Below are positions 1 to 11,896 of a stretch of 64,000 bases of DNA, piece by piece; position 1 is the first letter of the stretch, and each line of letters begins with the position of its first letter. The stretch is from Hyphodiscus hymeniophilus (lineage: Eukaryota > Ascomycota > Leotiomycetes > Helotiales > Hyphodiscaceae). The translations under genes and the position numbers were made by a program. The DNA is taken from contig VNKQ01000003.1 in the NCBI GenBank assembly GCA_016508695.1, forward strand, positions 1,798,001 through 1,862,000, read 5' to 3'. Below the pieces are notes generated by a model. The model was not told the DNA's origin and did no database searches. It saw nothing but the letters and a program-made list of their open reading frames with translations.

Positions 1-219
1 ATGGCAAGCCATGTTTAAAGTAGCTTCAATGCTCTCCCATGCCCCACTATCCGGCAGCTTGCCAGACATGATTTTCATATGTCGCGGACGGACTATGCTT
101 TCTTCCTGTACCATTGGAGCTTCAGCCTTGTGCGCCTTCTACGGTAAACCGCTTAGAGTTTGAAAAATTGAATTCACTTGAGCAAGGTGCTCAATTCGCG
201 GCTGCAGCAATTCCACTCG
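1..219 (-). CDS. Possible gene fragment running off the left edge
   Basis: On the minus strand a frame is open from 138 to the left edge, with a Met codon at 114 (starts MVQEESIVRP) and the downstream motif SGKLPDSGAWESIE. The same frame is also open from 219 to 142 (contains RIEHLAQVNSIFQTLSG, amphipathic and coiled-coil-like), but a TAG at 139-141 separates the two parts. A short intron using that TAG as acceptor is possible, or the locus is broken. The composition looks protein-like, more so than the opposite strand. No domain is recognised. Only the left neighbour sequence could settle it. Confidence 0.22.
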
Positions 220-2515
220 CTAGCGTTCCCATTCTATCTCTGATTGACCCAATCCTGCTTCGCCTTTTTCTACCAACAATATATCGTTCAATTTCTACAC
301 CATGAGGTCAGAGTATACCTTCAACTATGCACTTTCGATATGGCGAGAAAGTTCAGATTGAGTGACTTTGTAAGGGATGGGAACGACGGAAATGCGTCAT
401 ATGGGATATATCGTCGCTCGTAAGCTCTGCACATAATCTGTGCTCGGTAAAGCGGAAGATCTACTATGACGCGATTGATCTGCGAGAAGAAGTCCATTGG
501 TAAAATATAAACCTGGTGGACGATCAGCCACGTTGACCGAACGGCCATGATTCTTGCATCGCAGTACGAGAACACTTACCGGCCACGAAATGCCTAGTAC
601 TATCCATAGTCTAGTGTTTCATTTTTACAAAACTGCCCAATGTGGAGAGAAGACCGCGGTCGTCGGCTTAGAGACAATCACTGCAGACTTCGATCTCCCC
701 AGACGCCAGTCGTTTGGTAGAAGCTTTGCGATGTAGAGATTTGCCACGAATGCCAAAGCAATATCTTGCAAACCAAGTCTATCCGTTACGGTTTAGGCCA
801 ACTTTTCAATATTTTTCCAGGCGAAATTCCATCTCAAGCCGTTCGATGTGCCATCTTGTTCGTCTCAATCCTCAATGCCTCCTCCTACTTACCTTCTTTG
901 TTTCCATCTCTCAACGTTCTTGTCTTTTTTGCACATGCCAATGAAGATATTTCTAAGTACATTTGTGGGTTGAAATTGTTTTATGTTGGCAAGGGTGATC
1001 ATTTTTGAACTCGCTGCACAGTTTTCTATCATCAAAGGCCGGGTGCGGACTGTGGTTTAAGTAAGAGTCTTCAAGGATCCACTGACATTCCACTTCTGAA
1101 CTGGCCAAGCTCATCTGATGATGGCTTGTCAATGTGGATAGTCACTTGGGGATTTAGAGCTTCCGTATATAACTGCGGGTAAGGCATTGACCGCGAGAAC
1201 CATAGTTGCCTCAGAATAAAGGCGGTTTCGAAAGGTACTTTAGTCCTCTCGGCAACTCTGCAGTTCTGCTTCAAGATCACTCTTAAAGTGTGTGATCTGA
1301 TTCAATCAACTTGCCACTGGACTGCTCTACGAAAGTTTTGTTATTGCGACCATTAGAAGTACCATCCCCAGATGTCCAAATGGGAAAAATGGCCCAACTT
1401 CCTTCTGGCATGTGCTCTAAATTTCTTTCCCGGATCTGTATGCCTTGTACAATGGCGTATTGGCTTGATTGGCCTATGAATCTTATTGGATTTGATCTGA
1501 ATGGCATCGCCTCTTACCTGTACAAACGAAGCATTCATCTGGCTCGTCTATGGAGCCCAAACTCCACGCATTATAATCTCGAGGAAGCCTGTTACCACGA
1601 GATGGTTGTAGGCCTGGTTGGCAAAGTACATTCTACCAGCTGGAAGACTCAACAGCGACTAAGCTGTTGCAGCAATAGGCTGGTAATGAAAGCATCGAAT
1701 CGACATCTGGTGATGTATAACCTTTTCAAATCCTCGAGGGAAAGGTTTGTATCGAAAATGAGGCGGAATTATCAATTTATTCTCTATCGGGTTAGATATG
1801 TTATTAGACAAACACCTGGATTAAGGTTCCTAACCCTCCGCTCTTCTCCACAGCATTCTCCTCCACCATTCATTACTTATCCAACCTCCACCCATGAGGA
1901 TATCAATAGAATTCCGCCGCCAATATTATTCCGAGATACGACTTAACCAAAACAACAACTTTTCGCTCCCCCGTATATCTTCCCTTCTTGCCAACCGCCC
2001 AGGCTGTGCTGTCACTACTGTGGAGATTAGTGTCTTCAGCTGAACGCCACGACCCCCTTTCCACCCGTCACTTTTGTACGCCTTGGGAAGGGTTTACCGA
2101 AAACTCATCACTGGACTGGAAGATCCACATCCAGGTCCCAAAAGATGGACCCTGATCCTCCACTCTATTCCTTTTTCACCGGATATCATTTGATCGCTTC
2201 AGAAAGCGATACTCCCCGCCTCCCCTGTACTAATGAATTCTGCCTTGTGGGACGGCAGAGCGTCGAGAGCCTCATCTAGCTCTCTTTTTTGGCTGTTTTT
2301 GGACAATCAGGCGGTTCAGAGGATTCAACGCCGCAAGTCGGTCTTGTTTTGCTCCAGTGAGCTGGAGAGAAGATGCACTGGCTACTTTACAAGGGATATT
2401 GGACGGGAAGAGTTCATCCGTATGCTGTTCAGCTGATATATGTCCCTTTCCCCGAGGTAGGTCTGTGAGTTCACTTCTGATTTCGACATTATTGTTCCTG
2501 TTCCGCTCAAGAGTC
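220..2515. other. Intergenic, no convincing gene
   Basis: About 2.3 kb with only short open frames on both strands that show no recognisable domain or consistent splice pattern. The longest, a plus-strand frame of about 210 codons near 1311-1946, has a Cys/Arg/Leu-rich composition typical of chance frames. The last few hundred bases are presumably the promoter and 5' leader of the membrane-protein gene starting at 2516. Confidence 0.6.
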
Positions 2516-4128
2516 ATGGGTTCTTTACTGCAGTATTCGGCTTTATCGGCCTTCATTTCTTCAGTTGCTGGCTTTGCCATAGGAGAAATTCCGACCCAGA
2601 CCATTGGATATGGCGCTCCATTTATGCATGAACCTACCGAGGCTCCTTCAATGGAGTTGGTGAAGAGAAGCTTGGAAAGGAGAGATGTCACCAATACTTG
2701 TACTGAATGGACCATACCTGGAGGTAGAGCAGATCTCCGACCGGTTGCATTAGTTGCGCACTGACAAGAGACACAGGATTTGGCCAGCCGCTATGCTCCA
2801 ATTCAGAGACCTGCCTCTTTACCTCCGACGTGTTTGGGAACCTCTGGGAAGGCTGCGGTGAAACCTCGATATCATATGACTGGATAACTGAATGTTGGGA
2901 TTATCCTCAAACCGGAGTGCCGCCAGTTTCTCAAATCTACTGCGACGCAGCGGCACCGTCTTGTGGATTTCTAGCATTCCAGTTTGACGATCTCGACACC
3001 TATTACAACTTCGGATGCTCAACGGTGTCTTACAGCCTTTACGTTGATCTTCTATCCACTACTGATGCGAGTTCTTCTCAGACTCTGACCCTTGCCGCAG
3101 GCGGTACAAGTAGTCTTACCGAGACAGCTGCACCAACAGAAGTGACGTCTACTCCAACATCAGTTCCTGCTGTCATTGCAACTGGATTTGGAGAAGGGAC
3201 AGCCACTACCAGCGCTGTACCAACGCGACCAGATTCCACAACCGTCCCAGTCATTGGCTCTCACAAGACGAAAAAGAAGGCCCCAATTGGAGCGATTGTG
3301 GGTGGTGTCATTGGTGGGCTTGCTGTGATTGCCTTGGTCGCATTCCTCGCCTGGTTCGTCCTCCGTAGACGTCGTCAGGATGGCGCTGCAACTCAAACCC
3401 AGCAACCGCAAGTCCAACAACAGCAACCTGATTCCGCGAACGCGAATGCCTTTCACAATAACAATCGGATTTCGGAAATAGCAGGTACTATGAAGCCGAT
3501 GCCGGAGCATATGGGCGCTTTTGCTCCTGAACAGCAATCTCCTGCGAATGGGAACGAAAAGCTAATGGGGCAACAAGTCAACGAATATCCAACCTCATCC
3601 CCACAATCACCGCCACCGGTCTATGCTCAGCCAGGTCTTCAAGGCCAGCAGCAACAACACCAAAGCACAGTATCGCAGTACCCACCAAGCAACTACACTG
3701 AGTTAGAGAACCATAATCTCCAGCCCGGAAACTCTAGGATCAGCGTACCACCTGTGAGCCCAGTCGGAACCTACAATTCTAATGGAACGGATTTGGCAGG
3801 AAGCAATACCGGAACGTATCAACCTTCGGTTTCGCCGCCTTCTACCCAGGCATACCAGCCCCCTCCCAATGTGCAAGAGATGCAACAGCCTGCTATGCCA
3901 CCGCCTGCACAATACCAGACGTATCAATCTCCATCTAATATTCAGGAGATGAGTGGTAATGGAACGTACCAGCAGCAGCCGGTCACACAGCAAGGGTACC
4001 AGCCCCCTGCCAATATCCAGGAAATGAGTGGCAATGCTGCAAGTGTTAGGCCAGTGAGGCAGAATGATGGATTCGATATGAGCGGAGCACCGATGAGTGA
4101 GAGTTTTGGACATCACGAGCTACCCTAG
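2516..4128 (+). CDS. Single-pass membrane glycoprotein-like protein with Q/P-rich cytoplasmic tail
   Basis: Two exons, 2516-2723 and 2777-4128 (53-nt intron, GTAGAG...ACACAG), give 519 aa. The start at 2516 was chosen because it opens a hydrophobic signal peptide (MGSLLQYSALSAFISSVAG); the longer upstream frame adds unrelated sequence. Order of parts: signal peptide, Cys-rich ectodomain (about residues 65-150), Ser/Thr-rich stalk, one membrane span (about 239-266, starting APIGAIVGGVIGG) followed by RRRR, then a tail of about 250 residues rich in Gln, Pro and Asn. The tail has a PPVY motif (about 3614-3625) and three copies of a YQxPxNxQEM motif. The architecture resembles fungal Mid2/Wsc-type wall sensors and similar single-span proteins, but no WSC domain is evident, so the function is inferred only. 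Confidence 0.8.
3853..4026 (+). repeat. Three coding repeats of a YQxPxNxQEM motif
   Basis: The cytoplasmic tail of the membrane protein carries three 10-residue units at 3853-3882 (YQPPPNVQEM), 3922-3951 (YQSPSNIQEM) and 3997-4026 (YQPPANIQEM). The last two are followed by SGN. Spacing is 69 and 75 nt. Conservation of Tyr, Asn and QEM while the spacers vary suggests a repeated binding site rather than simple low complexity. Confidence 0.85.
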
Positions 4129-5006
4129 TGGACGGAGATATGGAAAGCATAGTGATTGTGGATAATATGCATATAATGGACATAATTGGATTCGGTATTT
4201 GAATTCAATTCGAAGTGCTGTGAGTTTGACTTTGTTCGATGACCCCATTTCTCCTGGTCATATCCTTCATTGTGTAATGCACTTCGACCTGTTCTCTGCA
4301 TTTTGCTCGAAAACTACATAATGGCTAGTGCCCGTCATGCTAAGACACTTCGGCTGCCAAAGTCTTTCAGCATTCCGTATCCATTATTTTATTACCATAT
4401 TTTACTACCATATCACCACAAACGAACTATCAAGCATCCTCAACCGTGTGCTCAAAAAACCTCTGAGTCACCTTATGAGCGAGTAGATACAGGTATCAAT
4501 TGTGTATTACTTTCAAGGGATCATGCTCCGCATTAAAATCAGTTCTCAGGCGTGACTGGATCAGGATTCTCGTGGCAAATTCTGAAACGTAGTGAGACAG
4601 AAGTCCTTCACTTACCTCTAGTTGCACGATGAGTGTGAGAAGCACATGATCGTCCAGTTTTCGAAAGTTTTCCACTTCTGTGAATTACTGTAAGTACCGG
4701 ACTTCCATGACCTTGATAATCCAAATCACTGAAAATAGTCGAGATTGTGTGACTGATTCTTGGTATTGTGATTGTCTGTTTGAAATTCTTCCCATGGTTT
4801 TAATACTCTCGCGATAATGGTACATTTTGGGTGTCTCCTCCCACCACTCTCACCCAGCCAGCTAGCCTTCCTAACCACGTAGCAGATAATCTCTCAACGA
4901 GGAACAATCTTATTGTCATGCCTACTCCCAGATTTCTGATTGCTCAAGCTAGAAATTCAGATCACAATATCGAGCATTAACGCAACCAAAATTCGCCCAT
5001 GTCCAT
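4129..5006. other. Intergenic between tail-to-tail genes
   Basis: This stretch separates the membrane-protein gene (+) from the 2EXR gene (-), whose 3' ends face each other. It must hold both 3' UTRs. I see no coding frame with a recognisable domain, no RNA gene and no clear repeat. Confidence 0.6.
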
Positions 5007-6218
5007 TCAGTATTTCCCACCCAGATTGTCAAATATCGTCTGCCTGAGTCGTATCTTGAAGACAATCTTCGGTGGCTTCCATCCTGGATTCTTCGCTGCT
5101 TGGATTTTAAATTGCTTTGTAATCCAATTGTACAGGTCTCGAAACTGCTCAGGCTGCCGTAGGATTCTTGGCAAGAGAAGAAACTTATCAATGGCGTCTT
5201 GAGAGAACAGCTTCAGATGCTCGTTTGCTGGGAGAGGTGCGGGCCAGTCGCTGAAAGGAACCGAAATCAAGTCGCAAAGCTGCACGCAAGCGTCCCTAGA
5301 TGACGGCCATGTCTTGACAGCGAGTACCAGCTCCTCGAGCATCGTAAAATGGAGTAGCTGTTTAAAAGGATGTTCCGGGTAGAGACTAGGGAAGTGCATC
5401 ATGCCGACGAAATGATGGGCTTCCACGGCCAAGAATCTCAAGGAGCGGGAAGTGGAATTGTGGAGCTTGTCCATACGGCAATTTGGGAATCCTCGACAAA
5501 AGAGTACATCCACCTTTGGGTTGATGTAGATCTTAGTTCTGCGGTAAGAACTTCGAGGTAATGCCAGACTCAGACACTTCAAGGCTTCTGCTCTCGCCTC
5601 CCTTGAGACAGAGAGCAAGGCAGTTCTACTTCGAGGACGTATGAAACAGCTCGCCAAAAATATTTCGAATTCAACAATTTCAGGTTCTGATACCACTTCT
5701 TGCCAGATAATCGCGCGGATCTCAGGAGGTAGGCGAGGAAAGGCGCTGAATTTGCCTGGGTGAATCGAAAGAGCGGTCATTGCATTTACAAGTTCCAAAT
5801 CAGAGACACGATCAAGGCATTGACGCAGTCGTATAGTAGCTGATGCTAAATCAGCGGGAATGCGCGATGAGTTGTAGAGCTCATTGCCGACGTTGTGCGA
5901 ATCCATGAGTCGTGGAAAATAAGCGTTTTCATCGGTCCGGTTGAGAAGAGAATAGGAAGACGTTCGGGGAGGCATTTCTTCGGAGTCGGCAGAATTGAAT
6001 GCAAACATACCAAACTTATAAGGCAGGAGTTGCTGAGTAGGAATAGGTCTGTTTGTCATGTCGACCTGAGATCGAAAGAACATTCGCTGGACCGTTTGGC
6101 CTTCCACCTCCAAATCGTGAAAGGTTCGGGGGAAGAGTCGACGAAGACGTGCAGCTTCAGCTCCCACATTGACAGTGGGCTGCAAGTGAGTTGGTGGAGA
6201 CATCGAGTTGCGTCGCAT
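5007..6218 (-). CDS. 2EXR-domain protein
   Basis: Single-exon gene of 403 aa. The central block (from about residue 155) begins FSAFPRLPPEIRAIIWQ and continues with a run ending in LLSVSREARAEALK. That is the signature of the fungal 2EXR family (F-box-like, 'LPxEIRxxIW' plus 'CREARxE'). The N-terminal 150 residues are basic and low in complexity. Members are very numerous in filamentous ascomycetes and their biochemical role is unknown; F-box-like adaptor activity is only inferred from the motif. The start is the first Met of the frame (MRRNSMSPPTHLQ). The downstream minus-strand neighbour is separated by about 0.9 kb, so there is no sign of co-transcription. Confidence 0.85.
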   Translation of the reverse strand: MRRNSMSPPTHLQPTVNVGAEAARLRRLFPRTFHDLEVEGQTVQRMFFRSQVDMTNRPIPTQQLLPYKFGMFAFNSADSEEMPPRTSSYSLLNRTDENAYFPRLMDSHNVGNELYNSSRIPADLASATIRLRQCLDRVSDLELVNAMTALSIHPGKFSAFPRLPPEIRAIIWQEVVSEPEIVEFEIFLASCFIRPRSRTALLSVSREARAEALKCLSLALPRSSYRRTKIYINPKVDVLFCRGFPNCRMDKLHNSTSRSLRFLAVEAHHFVGMMHFPSLYPEHPFKQLLHFTMLEELVLAVKTWPSSRDACVQLCDLISVPFSDWPAPLPANEHLKLFSQDAIDKFLLLPRILRQPEQFRDLYNWITKQFKIQAAKNPGWKPPKIVFKIRLRQTIFDNLGGKY

Positions 6219-7100
6219 GTTGTTGGTCGCCAGTGGCAGTGTTGCACGATTTGAATGTAAGGGAGAGACCGAGACCGAGATACCGAATTTGAGCAGAAGT
6301 CAACTATGTTGCGCTTATCAGCTTCCTGTACAAAGTGGGCTTGGGGGAGTTTTCGAAAGTGAGAGCCAAGAGCTAACCTCTGACTGATATTGAAATTCTG
6401 AGCTGTCCCAACCTGATGAGCTTTGTTCGTTTCTGTGACACCGTGGAAAGAAGGTACAGATCTGGGAAATGGTCGAAAGTGTTGTGGACCTTATCCAAAC
6501 TGTTGACCGAAGGTCTGAGGAGTAGACGAATGTGTAGTGGATCAAACCCAAGCTGAAGACTGAAGTTCTGATGAATAGACGCCAAGTGAGCAGACGCCGA
6601 CAGTAGTAACACCGCAAGTGAACCTTCATGCCATCTCCAACTCTGTATGGCAACGTGCGGGCCAGTCATTCGATAAGCAGGGCAAACGCAGGTTGTATAT
6701 GCCGCGAAGAGACTTTTTCACTGACGTAGATTGGCTGTAGTTGGTCTGGTATTCACTGGCCCAAGAACCGTCGCATACGAGGCTGCCTCGCTCAGAGATG
6801 GATAGCTCGGACTTGGACATATTTGTCAAGGGAAGCATAGTAGAATCTCAAGGAATTGGTTCGGATGAATCCTCAATATTCTATGGCGGAGACTTTTCAC
6901 TCCCAAGAATGTCTAGCCAAACGCTCCGGGAGAGAAAAGATAACTCATTCCCCTACCTCATCTATTAATAGAGGTCAGCGACTTCTCTGCGGTCCTTTGA
7001 CGCTTTCGGGTATATATGTCATAATGAGAACAAGAAGAAAGCTATTCTCCCCACATCATACAAAACTGTTCGCCTTCTCAGAGAGCACAAGTCAGATGGT
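6219..7100. other. Intergenic, presumed promoter of the 2EXR gene
   Basis: Lies upstream of the 2EXR gene and downstream of the Zn2Cys6 regulator, both on the minus strand. Short open frames on both strands show no domain. No strong repeat or RNA structure was noticed. Confidence 0.55.
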
Positions 7101-8870
7101 CTAATTGTCCTCAAACATCCGAGGGAAGTCCTGAAAGATCGACTGATCCTGCAAAATATCCGTCCAAAACAAACTTTGCGATTTGGAGTTACTTCTTCGT
7201 TGGAAGTTCTTCCAATTCCATTCCCATTTCATCCCATCCTTGAAGATCAGATCCAATGTCTCGCGCAGCGGCACTGGGAATCCAAACTCGTCTAAATTTT
7301 CGCCTGCCTCCTGCGCTTCCTTGTGCCTCGCTTCAATTTCCCAGTACTCTTCGATCATCTTAGCAACGAGGATGCTGTTCCACATCCCCTCTCGTCGTGG
7401 ACACCGCAGCACCAGCTCCATTGCCGCCGTTCGGATTGAAGGAACAGTACATTTAACACAAGTGTAATATAGTGGTCCTATCAAGCCCAAATCGCTACTA
7501 AAAGTAAGCGGTGGTTTCCCATTCTTGGCATCTTCTTCCGCTGCAGCCATCATTGATCTCGACAGGTTGATGATGATCTGGAAATCATCGACATATTCCA
7601 TGAACCTCTCGGCTAGATTCACAACGTCGGCCATGGGTCTCATATCGTTCATAGCAGGACGGACACTAGCCATTATTTTCGCTGTTGTGTGATGTATTTT
7701 CAGGAGTGCGGCGCCGCGCACTTCTCTGTTGGTGAGACTTTTGCCTTTAGATACCATGAATCTCTCAAACGTCAGGTTCCATAGATTCAATTGGGTGGTA
7801 TATTTGTCAAATAAGGCTAAGCTTTCATGAGGTTGCTGACCCAGGGGTAGTTCGCCACTGCAAGTCCTTAATTAGTATATTTATGTTACGTGACGGCAGG
7901 CTTTCGGGGTCAGAAAGACCGAATATTTGCTTACTCCCACATATAGAATATCCGAAAAAGCCCGTCCGCGGCTTGATTAATTGCATTACGAGCTTCCTCC
8001 AAACTCTCAAAGTTCTCTGAAATTATAATCTCTTCCGAAGAAACATTCATCAATTCTCCGGCAAAAGCTCTTCGATCAAGTGCACTTCTCGTGTCGACAT
8101 AAATGATGGATTGTATCGACAATCTCAAGAATAGAGGAGCAATGTTGTCCTCAATGATGTGGTTTTCCGATGACAATTTCCTCATGTCTCGCAAAATCCT
8201 AAGGCCGCTTTGCAAATGAACCATTGCTGATTCAGCCCAGCCCCGCAAACTGTCGAAACACACGAATAGAATGCAAGACATAAGTGCTGTCAGTGGTTCC
8301 TGCTTTCCACTTGAGAGAGACCTTCGCAATGCTGACATAGCTTTAGCATATTGCTTGAGCGCGAAATCGGTGTCGTGTTTATCCGAAGAAGAGGATGATA
8401 GCATCAGCCTCGTCTGCGAAAAGTCTTCATGTAAGGCTCCTATTGCAATCACAGCATGCCGTAGAGATGGCTCTTGCGCCGAAGCTGCCAGTATGAGGTT
8501 TTGCCAGAACGAGGAATCGTAGTATCCAGAGAGTTCTGCCGCGGTGTTCTTCAGAAAGTAATGGAAGCCTCTCTTCTCTTCTGTGTTCCCGGGTATATGT
8601 GTGGAGATTCGTTGTATGAGGTCTGGAGTATTTGGGCTATTTCTGGTCGAAATTAGGATATCGCTGCTGTACCCATCGCATTTTCGTCCGGTGTTCAGAC
8701 ACCGCTGACAGCTCGGTCTGATCTCATCGCATTTGACCCGCCGAATCCTGTGAATTGTAAGGCAATTGAGCCTCTAAGAGCAGGATTATATCATACTTGC
8801 AAGTACCGCACCCTGTCTTCACCTTCGGGCCGCATTGACGTCTCCGTCGCTGAACCTGGTCCATCGCCAT
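7101..8870 (-). CDS. Zn(II)2Cys6 fungal transcription factor
   Basis: Three exons on the minus strand, 8797-8870, 7935-8747 and 7101-7857 (introns 49 and 77 nt), give 547 aa. The binuclear zinc cluster straddles the first intron: C21, C24, C31, C38, C41 and C48, reading TGCGTCK then IRRVKCDEIRPSCQRC. It is preceded by an RRRR patch. The rest looks like the helical 'fungal-specific transcription factor' region of the Fungal_trans_2 type (for example HYFLKNTAAELSGYYDSSFW and HAVIAIGALHEDF). The start at 8870 is the first of two closely spaced Met codons (the other at 8864) in the cluster frame; an alternative 5' exon further upstream cannot be excluded. It is expected to be a nuclear DNA-binding regulator, target unknown. 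No neighbouring biosynthetic cluster suggests a pathway. Confidence 0.9.
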
Positions 8871-10144
8871 CGCCGTCGCCAAGCGTCGAGAAATCGTATG
8901 AAACCTAGATCAAAAGAGTGGAAAAGAGATTGAGGGATAGAGTAGGAGACAATTGAAAGCATAAAGAAAGATGGCACAAAATGAAAATTAACCTTCCTGA
9001 TGTTCCACTCCATACCTCGTCCAAGTGATGAGGATGACCCATTCCGCACCATACCCAGCGGCCGCATCCTCGTAAGTTTTACCTGGGGTTTGCGTCGTTC
9101 TTATGGCTGAGCCTCCACGGAGACGTCTCACCAAGACGCTAGTAATCATACGACCGGACGAATCATAAGGGGCTGGATTTGATTATGTAAGTGCATGAGT
9201 AAGCATAAGAGTGTACGATCGAGCCTACTAGATGGGCTTCATGTATGAGAGAGGTACTGAATTGGGCGTATTCGACTTTGAATCCTGCCTTGGTAGCCCC
9301 TGGGGAGCTGCTGAAAGACCCTGGTCTCTGAGTCTGGATGTTTGGGGATGAAGTCTGCCAGTTCTGAGAGTATACTTCTCTTTTAAGTGGAAAAGGTGAT
9401 CCAGCAGCTGTATCCTACCACCAGTACAGAGCTGGCTATTTGCCGTAGTAATTGGCTTATGAGACTCTCATATCTTATTGCTTGGGAACAATGTGAGAGT
9501 CTACGAAAGATTTGTAAACCGGAACGTGTGCAAATCTCCAATTGAATCGAATCATGGGGGCTGATCAACTCCAATCAATGAATGAAAGTCTAAGACAAGC
9601 AAAGAATCCGTGCGATTCGAATCTCGTATATCAATTGCTATGGTTGATACAAGTTGGGCTGGCAACTCATTTTCATAGTCGAATTAACTCGTTTCAATAA
9701 GTTTTTTTAGATAGTGCGTCTGCCATGGGCGACCAGACTCCTTAATCTTCCTCTTTCTAGGCAACTCAGTTCTAAGTGAGCACTTACTTACTTCTTCCAG
9801 TCACCTCAGAGTTCAGTAGAGGTAGCCGGAAGAAATCATTTACATGATCCTAACAATCTCTGAACATTCCATGAAGGCCTAGACGAGGTTTATTTTGTGA
9901 GGAGTTTTTCACTTCAGTTAATTGGATGCCAAGGCCCGATCGTTGATCTGTTCATTCCATTTCATTCTCCATTATCATTATACCTTGAACTACCGTTCCA
10001 AAGGGCCATTGCAAGCCTCGTCGCCGCGATCTACCAAGCAATACCAATTTCTTCAGAAAATAAAGAAACACAAGGAGCTCAGACCTTCAATGGTAACGAT
10101 GCCGCCCGAAACTCGACTTCATTCAGACCACCGCCGTCACCAGC
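8871..10144. other. Intergenic, about 1.3 kb
   Basis: Upstream of the regulator and downstream of the phosphodiesterase gene. It contains an imperfect hairpin (arms 9463-9470 and 9494-9501, GACTCTCA/TGAGAGTC) but no frame with a recognisable domain. A tRNA-T-loop-like string near 9612-9626 lacks the rest of a cloverleaf. Confidence 0.55.
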
Positions 10145-11896
10145 TTACAGATAAAGTGACATGCCCACCTTAGAAATTACAAACTCGCATCCCAATTTCG
10201 CCTCTTGTTCATACTTCAAAAGTTGTTCAAGTATCGTCTGTCCAACATGAGGGCCATCCTTCAAATTGTCTTTAACGTGAATTATCACCAATTTGAGACC
10301 ATTTAGTGGTAGTTCTTCCTTTGTGCGTATAGGAATTGAGCTCTCGTCTTCAAAATGATTGACGTTGCCTTCAACAATACTGCCTTCCGTAGCCATTCGA
10401 AGCCGAGGATCTCCTAATTTCTTGGCAGCAGAAGAGGTTTCCGGTCCCCCTTCTGAAGGATGAAATCCGTGTGGAGACTGGGTTAAGCGTTTTCGCTTCC
10501 TCGAAGTCTGGTCGTTCCCCTGTCGTCCGCGAAAGCCTTCTACTTCCTTAGCAAGAACCGCCAGCTCCTCGATGAGAAATCGGGGAGCGAGATGACCGAA
10601 AAGCATATCCGTTGATTGCGAGTCGTCGTAGGAACATTCGATGAAGATACCCTTCAAAGAGCCGGAGGCTATCTTCGGTGCCGCTTCGCCCCAAATACGT
10701 TTATTCCTTGGAGAAAGAGAAATGGAATCCGGTTCGGTGTCCCCAAATATCAGAACTTCAGTTCCGGTGGTCATGTCACGGATGAAGAAAGCAGAGCTGT
10801 CGTAGACGCAGTAGGTTGTCTCATTTGAGTTCGTTCTTAGCAAGTCATGGCCGCCTTGGTAGCCACCTTGGCTTGAGGTTGTAGACATCTTGCGATCTCG
10901 ACGAGGTGAAGTTATGGAAGAAGCAGTTCGCGGGCGAAGGCGTGGTGATTCATGTTCTTTTAGGGGTGAATGCGCGGCAGTGGAACCACGATGTGAGTGC
11001 TTCTCGATGCAATGTCCATGGCTTACGCTCCAGGTTTTGACACTGAGCCCTTCGCATATCTCGATATAGCCTTTGCTATCTCCATCACCCACAGCTGGCG
11101 ATCCGCCTTCTACCAACCGCATGTAAGTGACTAGTCCGGCGCCGTTGTTCTCATCCGAAAGATTTGGCCAGATGATGTTGTTGAATATATGGGTTTTAAT
11201 AGCCTCGATCGTCCTCGGAAGGCCAGCTAGACGTTTGGGACGCGAACCGGGGAGCGACGCAGTATTTATAACAAAACCATTGATGTGATCAAGGTGCGCG
11301 TGGGTGATCAGGCACGTATCAATGAGCTGTCGTGTGACGTTCGCAGCATTCGCTTTGGCGGTTCGACAATGAATCTCAAGGCCTTCAAAGGGTCCGTCGA
11401 AGAGGGTGATTGGGAGTTGGATACCTTCATCTGTGTATTCTGTTTTATGGTTCTTCAAGATCTTCGCAATGGCACCTAAGTGGACACCTGCGTCGACAGC
11501 CAAGACAGAACCCTTCTTCCAGCCGGCTGCCACACTTCGTACTAACAAGGCAGTTGTGTTGTTCTCCAAGGGACCTCCACCAGAGCCCTGTAGATAGCCA
11601 TGTTAGTCCTTGCAATCAATCTCGACTTCGATTTGATATCAATTTCGAGTTCCTGGAGCTTGCCTAGTAGCAGCACGTGACCCAACTAATGAATCCGACT
11701 GCGACTCGAACTCAAAGTAACAAAGAGTTTGTTGGAAAGCCACAGAAGAAGAAATAACCAGACTTGATTTATATGACGCCAAGGTGCCGCAGAGACGGAA
11801 TCCTGCCGATGTTGTATTCCATAAGCTTGCAAGGAGTCAAGGAGTAAAAGAGCCTACCAAAACAATGACCTGCAAAGCAGGCTTCTCATCCCCCAT
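10145..11896 (-). CDS. PDE1: Class II (low-affinity) 3',5'-cyclic-nucleotide phosphodiesterase
   Basis: Two exons, 11858-11896 (39 nt) and 10145-11587, give 493 aa. The spliced N-terminus reads MGDEKPALQVIVL then GSGGGP, the usual class II PDE opening. The metal-binding signature THAHLDH lies at residues 108-114 (H109, H111, D113, H114), followed by INGFVINTASLPG, also typical of the family. These metallo-beta-lactamase-fold enzymes hydrolyse cAMP to 5'-AMP and damp cAMP/PKA signalling. Serine-rich inserts (about 210-260) and a charged segment near 370-400 lengthen the protein relative to yeast Pde1. The 270-nt intron is long for this window and contains CACGTGAC at 11674-11681. The first exon is easily missed, but it restores the conserved N-terminus. 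Confidence 0.93.

Noticed and set aside
1311..1946. Plus-strand open frame of 211 codons
   Set aside because: Composition rich in Cys, Arg and Leu, no recognisable motif, and overlapping minus-strand frames of similar quality.
9612..9626. Possible tRNA gene (T-loop-like GATTCGAATC)
   Set aside because: No acceptor, D or anticodon stems could be paired around it.
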